NCBI GenBank assembly: GCA_964551455.1
Contig: CAZKDA010000043.1
Span: 1 to 26,236 of the forward strand
Source of the DNA: JAHDHW01 sp964551455
GTDB lineage: Bacteria > Bacteroidota > Bacteroidia > Chitinophagales > Saprospiraceae
Length of the DNA stretch: 26,236 bases
Direction of reading: 5' to 3'
Positions 16,433-23,734 of the stretch are shown piece after piece. Numbering within the stretch: the stretch's first letter is position 1; each line of letters begins with the position of its first letter. Below the pieces are notes generated by a model. That model was given only the letters and a program-made list of their open reading frames with translations, was not told where the DNA came from and ran no database searches. A program made the position numbers and the translations under genes.

Positions 16433-16440
16433 TATCTTTG
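16433..16440 (+). promoter_or_regulatory. Promoter -7 element of the SH3 lipoprotein gene
   Basis: TATCTTTG matches TAnnTTTG, 40 bp upstream of the start at 16481. A TTTG lies at 16415-16418, but the 14-nt gap is shorter than usual. Confidence 0.4.
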
Positions 16441-16480
16441 AAACCAGGTTTTTTATCGCTCCACAAAACCCGAATCATCG

Positions 16481-17299
16481 ATGAAGCATTTTTCCCCTTT
16501 CAAAAAGCTATCTTTTTTACTGCTTTTCGCAAACATATTTTTATTTAATTGTTGCCAGTCGGCAAATCCTGATACACAGACCGAATCCGGAAATCCCCCC
16601 TTGGAAACTGCCGGTCAGGATACCATTCCAAATCAAGCCCCGCAAAAAGAACAACTTCCGCATTGGCCTGTGAAAGCCCAAAAAATAACCGGCGTCAGGA
16701 TGCCTTTCGACGAAGGCCCGCAAAACCCGGATTTTGTTGCATTCCGTAAAAGGCTCTTCCAGGCAGTACTCGACAAAGACACAAGTTTCCTGGCTTCTAT
16801 CATCCATCCGGACATCAAATTCAGCCTTGGCGACGGACATGGGAAAGCAGAATTTTTAGCAGGCTGGCAGTTGGATACCAATCCCGGGGCTTCTTCGTTT
16901 TGGGAAGAATTCAAAGCTGTACTATCGCTCGGCGGCGGCTTTGGCGATCCGTCGAAAACGGCTTTCTACGCTCCATACATCATGTTGCTCCGTGATATTG
17001 AAGACCCTTATAATCAATCAATCGTCATCGGTGAAAATGTTCGCCTTCGTGAACAACCTGCTTCGAATTCAAATATCATCGCTTCGCTGAGTTGGAACCT
17101 CGTCACTATGATCCCGCAAACGGATTTTCATGAAGAAACCATCGGTGGTGAAACCCATAGCTGGCAATATGTAAAAACCCACGACGGAAAGACCGGTTAT
17201 GTATTCGGAAAATATATCCGTTCGCCAAACGACTTCAGAGCGGGCTTTCAACTCTATGATGGAAAATGGTTGATGGACAGGTTTTTAGCAGGCGATTGA
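16481..17299 (+). CDS. Exported SH3-domain protein, probable lipoprotein
   Basis: This 272-residue protein starts with a signal sequence (MKHFSPFKKLSFLLLFANIF). C24 follows LFN, a loose lipobox, so lipid anchoring is likely but not certain; C25 also follows. A low-complexity linker (about 26-60) leads to a helical and strand-rich domain (about 70-180) that I do not recognise. It holds FRKRLFQAVLDKDTSFLASI, IHPDIKFSLGDGHG and GWQLD segments, which resemble domains seen before SH3 modules in other Bacteroidota proteins. A bacterial SH3 domain spans about 186-246 (ENVRLREQP, then WQYVKTHDGKTGYVFGKYI). Bacterial SH3 domains often bind peptidoglycan or peptide ligands, so an envelope role is plausible. 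No enzyme active site is visible. Confidence 0.82.
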   Translation: MKHFSPFKKLSFLLLFANIFLFNCCQSANPDTQTESGNPPLETAGQDTIPNQAPQKEQLPHWPVKAQKITGVRMPFDEGPQNPDFVAFRKRLFQAVLDKDTSFLASIIHPDIKFSLGDGHGKAEFLAGWQLDTNPGASSFWEEFKAVLSLGGGFGDPSKTAFYAPYIMLLRDIEDPYNQSIVIGENVRLREQPASNSNIIASLSWNLVTMIPQTDFHEETIGGETHSWQYVKTHDGKTGYVFGKYIRSPNDFRAGFQLYDGKWLMDRFLAGD

Positions 17300-17334
17300 T
17301 AAAAGGGGACTTCTAAAAATTCAAAAATCTTAAC

Positions 17335-17371
17335 CGCAAAGATCGCGAAGGTTTTTCGCAAAGATCGCAAG
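17335..17371. repeat. Short intergenic repeat of CGCAAAGATCGC type
   Basis: CGCAAAGATCGCGAAG (17335-17350) and CGCAAAGATCGCAAG (17357-17371) are near-identical and separated by six bases. Similar low-complexity motifs occur between genes in other Bacteroidota as I recall them. The repeat lies between the SH3 protein gene and the UbiA-like gene. Confidence 0.5.
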
Positions 17372-17423
17372 AGATTGATTATCAGCAATTAGAAACGTTT
17401 TTCCATTAGATTGAGATTGCAAA

Positions 17424-17439
17424 TCCCGACAAATCGGGA
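17424..17439. repeat. Hairpin directly before the UbiA-like start codon
   Basis: TCCCGA-CAAA-TCGGGA forms a perfect 6-bp stem ending one base before the ATG at 17441. It would fold over the ribosome-binding region if transcribed, so it could lower translation. Alternatively it lies inside the gene if the TTG at 17411 is used. Confidence 0.45.
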
Positions 17440-17440
17440 G

Positions 17441-18355
17441 ATGAGGCAATTTTTAGAAGTTCCCAAAACTCCTTTTTCATTCACAAACGAATTCAGTTTG
17501 ATAAAAAAGATCATTGACCTGGTTTTGTACGGCAACTTCTGGATTGCAACAGGAGCTTGTGCAATGACTTTGCAAACCCAACTGATACTGACCGGAAATT
17601 TGCAGTTGAATACCTTAGCCCTGTTCGTTTTTTTTTCCACTTTTCTATTGTACGCCCTCCATCGGATCATAGGCATTGTCCGATTAAAAGAAGTACCGAA
17701 CCTGGAGCGCTATTTAGTCATTAGCAGATTCAGGCATCATATCATGATCTATGCAATTGCAGCTTTCATTGGAAGTCTGTATTTTTTCTTTTGGCTCAAA
17801 ATACAGGTTCAGATCGCTCTGATTGTGCCTGCATTGCTATCGCTGGGTTATGTGCTGCCATTTCTCGGAAAAAACAAAAGGCTGCGTGATATTGGTCAGA
17901 TCAAAATCTTTTTGATCGCCGGGGTATGGGCATTTATCACGGTGGTTTTACCTTTTGTGGATCATGGCGCAGGTTTTTCGTTTGCGTTGGTTTTGATATC
18001 ACTCGAAAGAGCGGTTTTCATTTTTGCGATAACGCTTCCTTTCGACATCCGCGATATGAAGGTTGATAGCCAGGAATTGCTGACGACCATTCCGGGAAGG
18101 ATTGGCATCGAAAAGACAAAGCTGCTGGCTTATGCCTGTTGTGCTTTCGCCGTTGCTTTGGCGTTTTGTAATTATTTGGTGGATGCTTACCGGATAAGCA
18201 CTTTGGTTGCACTGGTCATTGCCTACATCATTACTGCCTGGCTGATCTCATTTTCATCAACAACACGCCACGATTATTTTTATTCAGGATTGATGGATGG
18301 AACGATGATCCTTCAGTTTTGCCTGGTCTGGGCGGCTTACTTTATTTTAAATTGA
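17441..18355 (+). CDS. UbiA-like polytopic membrane protein
   Basis: This 304-residue integral membrane protein has about eight or nine hydrophobic segments. It resembles the UbiA prenyltransferase superfamily (enzymes that attach isoprenoid chains to aromatic acceptors). The second Asp-rich motif is present as FDIRDMKVDSQ (D202, D205, D209), followed by a TTIPGRIGIEKT loop that matches the usual layout. The first NDxxDxxxD motif is not recognisable: the equivalent segment reads LLYALHRIIG near residues 69-78. The protein may therefore be a divergent family member with altered or lost catalysis. The start was taken as the ATG at 17441; an in-frame TTG at 17411 would add ten residues. The neighbours give no pathway hint, as no quinone-biosynthesis genes are nearby. 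Confidence 0.68.
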   Translation: MRQFLEVPKTPFSFTNEFSLIKKIIDLVLYGNFWIATGACAMTLQTQLILTGNLQLNTLALFVFFSTFLLYALHRIIGIVRLKEVPNLERYLVISRFRHHIMIYAIAAFIGSLYFFFWLKIQVQIALIVPALLSLGYVLPFLGKNKRLRDIGQIKIFLIAGVWAFITVVLPFVDHGAGFSFALVLISLERAVFIFAITLPFDIRDMKVDSQELLTTIPGRIGIEKTKLLAYACCAFAVALAFCNYLVDAYRISTLVALVIAYIITAWLISFSSTTRHDYFYSGLMDGTMILQFCLVWAAYFILN

Positions 18356-18625
18356 AGATATTCAAAGCAGCCGTTTATTTTTCGAAGTGAAAAAATCATT
18401 ACAAAGTTTTGAAAAGTGCAGACATTCATCATTATCCTGCTTTCAAAATTTCATTGTCACATCAACATTAGAAAAATAAAGCATTTTCATAATGATAAAC
18501 AGAAATTGCAAATGAGTTTTTTAATATTTCAATAGCATACCACGCTGTCCAAACGAAATTTCCAATCTTACCCTCGCCTGAAAATTGGAAGAGAATTTTA
18601 TCACCTACAGAAAAAATCAAGGATC

Positions 18626-18826
18626 ATGAGAAAACTCAATTACTTCTTATTTGCTATTGCAACAATTACTTTACTTTTTACATCCTGCGCTGCTTCTAAT
18701 TCTAAAAGTCTTAAAAATACCAAAGGCGGAGGCTGGTATCACAATCGCAATGTCAACGACATGGACAGGAATGAATCAGCGCCTTTCGTGTTTCAACCTT
18801 CCGGAGAATCAGAAATCAGTCTTTGA
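18626..18826 (+). CDS. Small lipoprotein of unknown function
   Basis: This 66-residue protein has a clear lipoprotein signal: MRKLNYFLFAIATITLLFTSC, with the lipobox cysteine at residue 21 (LFTSC). The mature part of about 45 residues is polar and glycine/asparagine-rich (KNTKGGGWYHNRNVNDMDRN), with no recognised domain. A strong hairpin terminator follows 41 bp downstream, supporting a real short transcript. It is convergent with dnaA. Function unknown. Confidence 0.7.
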   Translation: MRKLNYFLFAIATITLLFTSCAASNSKSLKNTKGGGWYHNRNVNDMDRNESAPFVFQPSGESEISL

Positions 18827-18867
18827 CCCAAAACGGCTGCTTTTGCAACTGTTCACAAAGGATCAAA

Positions 18868-18903
18868 CAAAAAAGGCAACCCATTCCGGGCTGCCTTTTT
18901 TTG
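18868..18903. terminator. Bidirectional terminator between the small lipoprotein gene and dnaA
   Basis: The inverted repeat AAAAAAGGCAACCC / GGGCTGCCTTTTTT with an ATTCC loop has one mismatch. A and T tracts on both sides allow termination of the plus-strand lipoprotein gene and of minus-strand dnaA, which stops at 18927. Confidence 0.85.
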
Positions 18904-18926
18904 TATAATAAAGAATTTCTTTGTGG

Positions 18927-20351
18927 TCATTTTTCATTGAGGCTCATCTTGATCTTTTTTTCGAGATCGGAAACGGTATCTTTGAAGATCATATCCGTAT
19001 CCAGGAGGTCTTGCACCGCTTTACAGGAATAGATCACGGTGCTATGGTCGCGACCGCCAAAATTTTCTCCGATGGCTTTGAGGGATTTGTTCGTCAGGTT
19101 TTTCGCCAGATACATGGAAAGTTGTCTTGCGATGACGATGGAACGTTTGCGGGTCTGGCCTTTCAGTTTATCGACTTGCAAGCCGAAGTGTTCAGCTACA
19201 AGCGTTTGAATAAATTCCACCGTGATTTCCTTCGACATCTGTTTGACGAAGTTTTTGATTACTTCCTTTGCCAGTTCCAGGTCAATTTCACGTCGGTTGA
19301 GCATGGATTGGGCTACCAGCGAAATGAGCACCCCTTCTAGTTCGCGGATATTATTTTTGATATTGTAACAAATAAACTCGGTAACATCATAAGGCAGATC
19401 GAGGCCTTCCTGGTTCATTTTGGTTTCGAGGATAGCCATCCGGGTTTCGAGATCGGGCGCCTGGAGGTCGGCGGATAAACCCCATTTAAAACGGGAGATC
19501 AATCTTTCTTCCATACCGTCGAGGTCTTTTGGAGCGCGGTCGGAGGTAAGCACCAATTGTTTGCCGTTTTGGTGCAACTGGTTGAAAATGTGGAAGAAAA
19601 TCTCCTGCGTTTTGATCTTATTGGCTAAAAACTGGATATCGTCAACGATCAGGACATCGATCAACTGGTAAAAATTCACAAAATCATTGACGGCATTATT
19701 ACGTATGGATTCAATGATCTGGTTGGTAAATTTTTCGGAAGAAACGTAGAGCACGGTTTTGTTGGGTTCATTGACCAGGGCGTCGTTTCCGATGGCTTGT
19801 GCAAGGTGGGTTTTACCCAATCCCACATCTCCGAAAATGACCAGGGGATTGAAAGCTGTGCGTCCGGGCTTTCCGGCAACAGCCAAACCGGCAGAACGCG
19901 CGAGGCGGTTGCAGTCTCCTTCGATAAAATTCTCGAAGGTATAGTTGGGGTTCAACTGCGGATCGATGGTTACCTTTTTGATGCCGGGGATAATAAAAGG
20001 ATTTTTAATACTTCCGGTATCGATCGATCCCGGAATATTCATGTCCTTTTTTAAACTTGCGGATTTAGTAGCAGCGGATTGCTCGGCATCAATGGTTGAC
20101 CCCATCAGGATTTGGTATTCAAGGCGGCCTTTTTCGCCAAGCTCTTGCCGGATGGTGGTTTTTAGCAGGGAAACATAATGTTCCTCCAGCCATTCGTAAA
20201 AGAATTTATTGGGTACCTGTATGGTCAGCGCGTTTTGCTCCAATCTCACCGGCCTGATCGGCTCAAACCAGGTTTTATAACTCTGATTGTTTACGTTCCT
20301 GCGAATAGTCCGCAAACAGCTATCCCAAACTGTAGCACATGTTTTTATCAT
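18927..20351 (-). CDS. dnaA: Chromosomal replication initiator DnaA
   Basis: This 474-residue AAA+ ATPase opens the replication origin and loads the helicase. Domain I (about 5-80; VWDSCLRTIR, SYKTWFEPI) interacts with partner proteins and is followed by a short linker domain II (to about 130). Domain III has Walker A GDVGLGKT at 174-181, Walker B VLIVDDIQ at 233-240 and the sensor region EERLISRF near 281-288. Domain IV (about 375-474) carries the DnaA signature GGRDHSTVIYSCKAV (432-446) that reads DnaA boxes. All key residues look intact and the length is typical of Bacteroidota. The gene is alone on its strand; no dnaN or recF is adjacent, and I see no cluster of DnaA boxes next to it, so the origin is probably elsewhere. 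Confidence 0.98.
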   Translation of the reverse strand: MIKTCATVWDSCLRTIRRNVNNQSYKTWFEPIRPVRLEQNALTIQVPNKFFYEWLEEHYVSLLKTTIRQELGEKGRLEYQILMGSTIDAEQSAATKSASLKKDMNIPGSIDTGSIKNPFIIPGIKKVTIDPQLNPNYTFENFIEGDCNRLARSAGLAVAGKPGRTAFNPLVIFGDVGLGKTHLAQAIGNDALVNEPNKTVLYVSSEKFTNQIIESIRNNAVNDFVNFYQLIDVLIVDDIQFLANKIKTQEIFFHIFNQLHQNGKQLVLTSDRAPKDLDGMEERLISRFKWGLSADLQAPDLETRMAILETKMNQEGLDLPYDVTEFICYNIKNNIRELEGVLISLVAQSMLNRREIDLELAKEVIKNFVKQMSKEITVEFIQTLVAEHFGLQVDKLKGQTRKRSIVIARQLSMYLAKNLTNKSLKAIGENFGGRDHSTVIYSCKAVQDLLDTDMIFKDTVSDLEKKIKMSLNEK

Positions 20352-20839
20352 TCTCCAGATTCAATATTTGGCAAAGGGCCAAAATTTAAAAAAATAACAT
20401 TAATAATTCGAAATGTGTAGAATTCAAAGTATCAGCAAGGTGTAAAAGTAGGAGTCAATGCTTTAGCACTGTAGTTTTACCATCATTATTTTCTCAAAAT
20501 CCACTTCATATTATGAGATGTTTAATAATAATGGGAGACTACAAATTTGGGAAAAATAATTCGGATTGTAAAACGAATTTTTAATCTTTTCCAAAAAAAA
20601 AATGAAGATACCGAAACCCATTCCGGCAGTTAATTTTTCAATGTTCAAGGCTATGGTTTAAACGAAGATCAGGATTCCTTTGAATATCAAAAACTTAACG
20701 GAATTTCATACATGGAATAGCCGCAAACACCAACAAAATAAGGGCAAATTTCAATCGTATCTGTTAAATTTTATATAAGTTAATCTTCTAACAGGGCAGG
20801 TTACAAAACATCAGGATCGCCTTGATCCAACATCGTGTT
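20352..20839. other. AT-rich intergenic stretch upstream of dnaA
   Basis: These 488 bp lie upstream of dnaA and downstream of the DUF7935-like gene. The dnaA promoter should be here, but no exact TAnnTTTG is found on the minus strand (the closest is AAATTTTG near 20379-20386). I searched for TTATNCACA boxes and found only matches with two or more mismatches. No gene is supported. Confidence 0.4.
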
Positions 20840-21373
20840 TCACATCAGCAGTCCCGCTTCCTTTTTAATGGCGAACAAAGCTTTTTCAGATGAAATGATC
20901 TCTCTTTTTTCGAGGTAGTTGATGATCGCATTAGAGTAATCTCTGGAAGTGGTATCAGGCTGGATGGAATTGTAAACGAGGTTGATGATATTGACAGCGT
21001 CGTCGCGTGCGATTTTTATAATTTGCCAAAGTTGATCGGAAACATAGACCTGTTGAGTGATATTGTGCTCAAATTCCTTTTGGATGGCGATCATCATGGC
21101 CAGGCGGAGTTCCATTGCATTCATTTTTTCTGAGCGCAGACGTAGGATCAGGCTAGGTATGGATATGCGTTCGCAGAAGAGCGAAAGCCTTTCATAGGCC
21201 TGCAACCTGAGCCGGGTGGTCGTCTTTGTTTGATCTTGCTTCAGATCGAGTTTCCTCAGTTGATACTGCTTTTCGAGGTACTGTTTTAATAAGGTGTGAA
21301 CAGTAGCAAAAACGATCAGGGCCGGGATCGTTATTTTTATTATTTCCAAAATGACTGACAACCAGACGGGCAT
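20840..21373 (-). CDS. Membrane-anchored conserved protein, probably DUF7935
   Basis: This 177-residue protein has one N-terminal transmembrane helix (about residues 5-27, LSVILEIIKITIPALIVFATVHTLL). A charged, helical cytoplasmic part follows, beginning with a likely coiled coil (KQYLEKQYQLRKLDLKQDQTK) and the conserved-looking stretch RLRLQAYERLSLFCERISI. This layout recurs in Bacteroidota proteins of unknown function that I believe are classed as DUF7935; that name is from memory. No catalytic motif is visible. It has a well-spaced promoter of its own and is divergent from the IscA-type gene. A scaffold or membrane-associated role is possible but not shown. Confidence 0.75.
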   Translation of the reverse strand: MPVWLSVILEIIKITIPALIVFATVHTLLKQYLEKQYQLRKLDLKQDQTKTTTRLRLQAYERLSLFCERISIPSLILRLRSEKMNAMELRLAMMIAIQKEFEHNITQQVYVSDQLWQIIKIARDDAVNIINLVYNSIQPDTTSRDYSNAIINYLEKREIISSEKALFAIKKEAGLLM

Positions 21374-21393
21374 GTTTTAAATTTTAAGTTTCG

Positions 21394-21425
21394 CAAAAAT
21401 AGCTGCTTGAAATGCGATTTACAAA
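21394..21425 (-). promoter_or_regulatory. Bacteroidota-type promoter of the DUF7935-like gene
   Basis: On the minus strand TTTG (21422-21425) is followed after 20 nt by TATTTTTG (21394-21401), an exact fit to the consensus and its spacing. The -7 element lies 20 bp upstream of the start codon. Confidence 0.6.
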
Positions 21426-21535
21426 TATTCCCGGATGATAACGTTGACCGGAATTTTTCGTAACAACAATTTCAAACCACAAATGTTAATTTATCCAAAA
21501 TGAAGCAGGATATTTTTCCTCCATGCTTTTTTATG

Positions 21536-21543
21536 TAAATTTG
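21536..21543 (+). promoter_or_regulatory. Promoter -7 element of the IscA-type gene
   Basis: TAAATTTG matches TAnnTTTG, 26 bp upstream of the ATG at 21570. TTTT (not TTTG) lies at the expected -33 position. Confidence 0.5.
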
Positions 21544-21569
21544 CCTTATTGTTTTCAAAATATTCAGAA

Positions 21570-21926
21570 ATGAGCAGATTAAATAAAGATATTCCAACAC
21601 TACCAATAAAATTGACCGATGGCGCCGTCAAACAACTGAAACGCATCATGGGAGAACAAAATGTCTCTGAAGAACATGGATTGCGTGTAGGCGTGAAAGG
21701 CGGCGGTTGTTCCGGGTTTTCTTATTTGCTGGGGTTCGACAAGCAAAACGAAAACGATGAAGTTTACACCATCAGTGGCATGAAGGTTTTCATGCAAAAA
21801 GCCCACGCCATTTATTTGCTGGGTATCGAGATCGACTGGCTGGAAGGCCTCAACAACCGCGGCTTTGTTTTCAACAACCCCAACGCCAAAGATACCTGTG
21901 GTTGCGGCACTTCGTTCTCCGCTTAG
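21570..21926 (+). CDS. Iron-sulfur cluster carrier of the HesB/IscA/ErpA family
   Basis: A-type carriers hold and pass Fe-S clusters to target enzymes in the cytosol. This 118-residue protein has the three invariant cysteines of the family: C47 in GGGCSGFSY, and C110 and C112 in the C-terminal CGCGTSF motif. The fold order (ITLTD-like start PIKLTDGAVKQLKRIM, LRVGVKGGGCSG, then the FNNPNA segment) is standard. The ATG at 21570 was chosen over an in-frame TTG at 21549 because the first seven codons would lie at the transcription start. No isc or suf genes are adjacent, so I cannot say whether it is IscA-, SufA- or ErpA-like. Confidence 0.94.
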   Translation: MSRLNKDIPTLPIKLTDGAVKQLKRIMGEQNVSEEHGLRVGVKGGGCSGFSYLLGFDKQNENDEVYTISGMKVFMQKAHAIYLLGIEIDWLEGLNNRGFVFNNPNAKDTCGCGTSFSA

Positions 21927-22004
21927 ACTGGCTTGTAGTTTTTGAGGAAATTGCTGATTTGCTGATATTTCGACAAGCAGGGCGCAAGGTGCGAATACCA
22001 AAAT

Positions 22005-22086
22005 ACCACATTACCACATCGGAGCGAATCCCGCTTTTTCGAGAAAAAGCGGGACGATGAAATCGGGAACACCACATCACCACATA
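22005..22086. repeat. Intergenic repeat module with hairpin
   Basis: ACCACATTACCACATC (22005-22020) and ACCACATCACCACATA (22071-22086) flank a hairpin with an 11-bp perfect stem, TCCCGCTTTTT / AAAAAGCGGGA, and a CGAG loop (22029-22054). Just before it, TTGCTGATTTGCTGATA is another short direct repeat (around 21950-21967). The arrangement looks like a decayed intergenic repeat of the low-complexity type common in Bacteroidota. The hairpin may also stop transcription of the IscA-type gene, though no T tract follows it. Confidence 0.5.
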
Positions 22087-22122
22087 AAAAAAGGTGCCAT
22101 TGAAAATCAACAACACCTTTTT
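22086..22122 (-). terminator. Intrinsic terminator of icd
   Basis: AAAAAGGTG (22088-22096) and CACCTTTTT (22114-22122) form a 9-bp stem with a 17-nt loop. On the minus strand the stem ends in a T run. It starts 26 bp beyond the icd stop codon and may serve the plus strand as well. Confidence 0.65.
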
Positions 22123-22148
22123 GGGATATATTCTCAAAGCTGAAATGG

Positions 22149-23393
22149 TTATCCGACCATTGCTTCTTTTTTCATATTCTGGATGATCTCTGTGCCGAAT
22201 TCCGAGCATTTCAACTTGGTAGCTCCTTCCATCAATCTTTCAAAATCATAGGTTACCCGTTTTTTGCCGATGGCGCCTTCGATGCCTTTGACGACGAGGT
22301 CGCCGGCTTCTTTCCAGCCCATGTATTCCAGCATCATCACGCATGAAAGTATTACGGAACTTGGGTTTACAACATCTTTTCCGGCGTATTTCGGAGCGGT
22401 GCCGTGGGTCGCTTCAAAGATGGAAATTCCCGTTTGATAGTTGATATTTGCGCCGGGAGCTATGCCGATCCCGCCAACCATGGCAGCCAGGGCATCGGAA
22501 ATATAATCGCCATTGAGATTGAGGGTGGCGATCACGTCGTATTCAGCGGGGCGCAACAGGATCTGTTGTAAAAATGCGTCGGCAATGACATCTTTGACGA
22601 TAATTTCTTTGCCGTTTTTCGTGGTGATCAGCTGCCAGGGGCCACCTTCGTAATCTACTGCACCGTATTCTCTTTTGGCCAGCGCGTATCCCCACTCTTT
22701 AAATTTACCTTCCGTAAATTTCATGATATTTCCTTTGTGGACAAGGGTTACGGAATTGCGGTTGTGTTCAATGGCATAATTGATCGCAGCGCGAACGATG
22801 CGTTCAGTACCTTCCACCGAAACCGGTTTGACACCCAGCGAAACCGTATTGGGGAAACGGATCTGCGTAACGCCCATCTCATCGATCAGAAACTTCTTTA
22901 ATTTTTCAACTTCCGGAGTACCGTTGTTGTATTCAATTCCTGCATAAATATCTTCGGTGTTTTCGCGGAAGATCACCATATCTACTTTTCCGGGTTCCTT
23001 CACGGGGGAGGGAACGCCATTGAACCATCGCACTGGCCGCACACAGGCATAAAGGTCTAATTGTTGGCGAAGCGCAACGGTAAGCGAGCGAATACCGCCT
23101 CCCACGGGTGTGGTCAACGGGCCTTTTACAGAGATCAGATATTCTCTTATAGCATCGATGGTGGCCTGTGGCAACCATTCTCCGGTCATATCCTTTGCTT
23201 TTTGTCCGGTTAAAACTTCTTTCCAGACAATCTTCCGGGTTCCGCCATAGGCCAATTCAACTGCCGAATCGATCACGCGAACCGCAGCCGCCCAAATATC
23301 CGGGCCGGTACCATCACCTTCGATAAATGGAATAATGGGATCGTTCGGTACATTCAATTTCCCGTTTTCAATAGTTACTTTTGTTCCGCTCAT
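22149..23393 (-). CDS. icd: NADP-dependent isocitrate dehydrogenase
   Basis: This cytosolic TCA-cycle enzyme oxidatively decarboxylates isocitrate to 2-oxoglutarate, reducing NADP. The 414-residue protein matches the homodimeric Escherichia coli Icd type. The substrate loop GGGIRSLTVALRQ contains S103 (equivalent to the phosphorylatable Ser113 of the E. coli enzyme) and nearby arginines. The IFRENTEDIYAG motif and the metal-binding NLNGDYISDALAA segment are present. The NADP-side motif HGTAPKYAGKDVVNPSS keeps the Lys-Tyr pair that marks NADP preference in this type. The C-terminus (TYDFERLM, LKCSEFGTEII) is also typical. The gene is transcribed alone, with a terminator downstream and a likely promoter at 23441-23448. 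I see no aceK kinase gene here, so phosphorylation of S103 is only a possibility. Confidence 0.96.
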   Translation of the reverse strand: MSGTKVTIENGKLNVPNDPIIPFIEGDGTGPDIWAAAVRVIDSAVELAYGGTRKIVWKEVLTGQKAKDMTGEWLPQATIDAIREYLISVKGPLTTPVGGGIRSLTVALRQQLDLYACVRPVRWFNGVPSPVKEPGKVDMVIFRENTEDIYAGIEYNNGTPEVEKLKKFLIDEMGVTQIRFPNTVSLGVKPVSVEGTERIVRAAINYAIEHNRNSVTLVHKGNIMKFTEGKFKEWGYALAKREYGAVDYEGGPWQLITTKNGKEIIVKDVIADAFLQQILLRPAEYDVIATLNLNGDYISDALAAMVGGIGIAPGANINYQTGISIFEATHGTAPKYAGKDVVNPSSVILSCVMMLEYMGWKEAGDLVVKGIEGAIGKKRVTYDFERLMEGATKLKCSEFGTEIIQNMKKEAMVG

Positions 23394-23734
23394 TGTGTAA
23401 TTAATATTTTAGTTAAAATTATTTTTTTCAAAATCCGGCACAAATCTAAGAATTTTTGCCCATTTTTCTACATTTAATTACAAATACAACATCGGATTGA
23501 GTAGCATTTTTCGATTTTGCAGCTTATCAAACAAAACGGAAATTTTCAAAGCCTGATTTTCAAAATCCGCCACAGACTATCGGTGCATCCCATCTTTGAA
23601 AAATTCAGTTGTTTTTGCAGAACTTCGGGAAGTTTTGCGTTATTTTAAGATGGATACGATCATCCAAAATTTTATTTTAAATAAGGAGATAAAAAGCAGC
23701 AGAACAGTCGCAACACAAACTTGAATAAAATTTT
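23394..23734. other. Divergent intergenic region between icd and ruvB
   Basis: These 341 bp must hold both promoters. A TAGATTTG element for icd is at 23441-23448 (minus strand). I found no exact TAnnTTTG for ruvB and no other clear site. Confidence 0.4.
23441..23448 (-). promoter_or_regulatory. Promoter -7 element of icd
   Basis: The minus strand reads TAGATTTG, an exact TAnnTTTG, 47 bp upstream of the icd start. No TTTG lies at the usual -33 spacing. Confidence 0.4.

Noticed and set aside
20352..20839. Possible oriC next to dnaA
   Set aside because: The stretch is AT-rich, but only degenerate matches to TTATNCACA were found and no cluster. dnaN and other origin-linked genes are absent.
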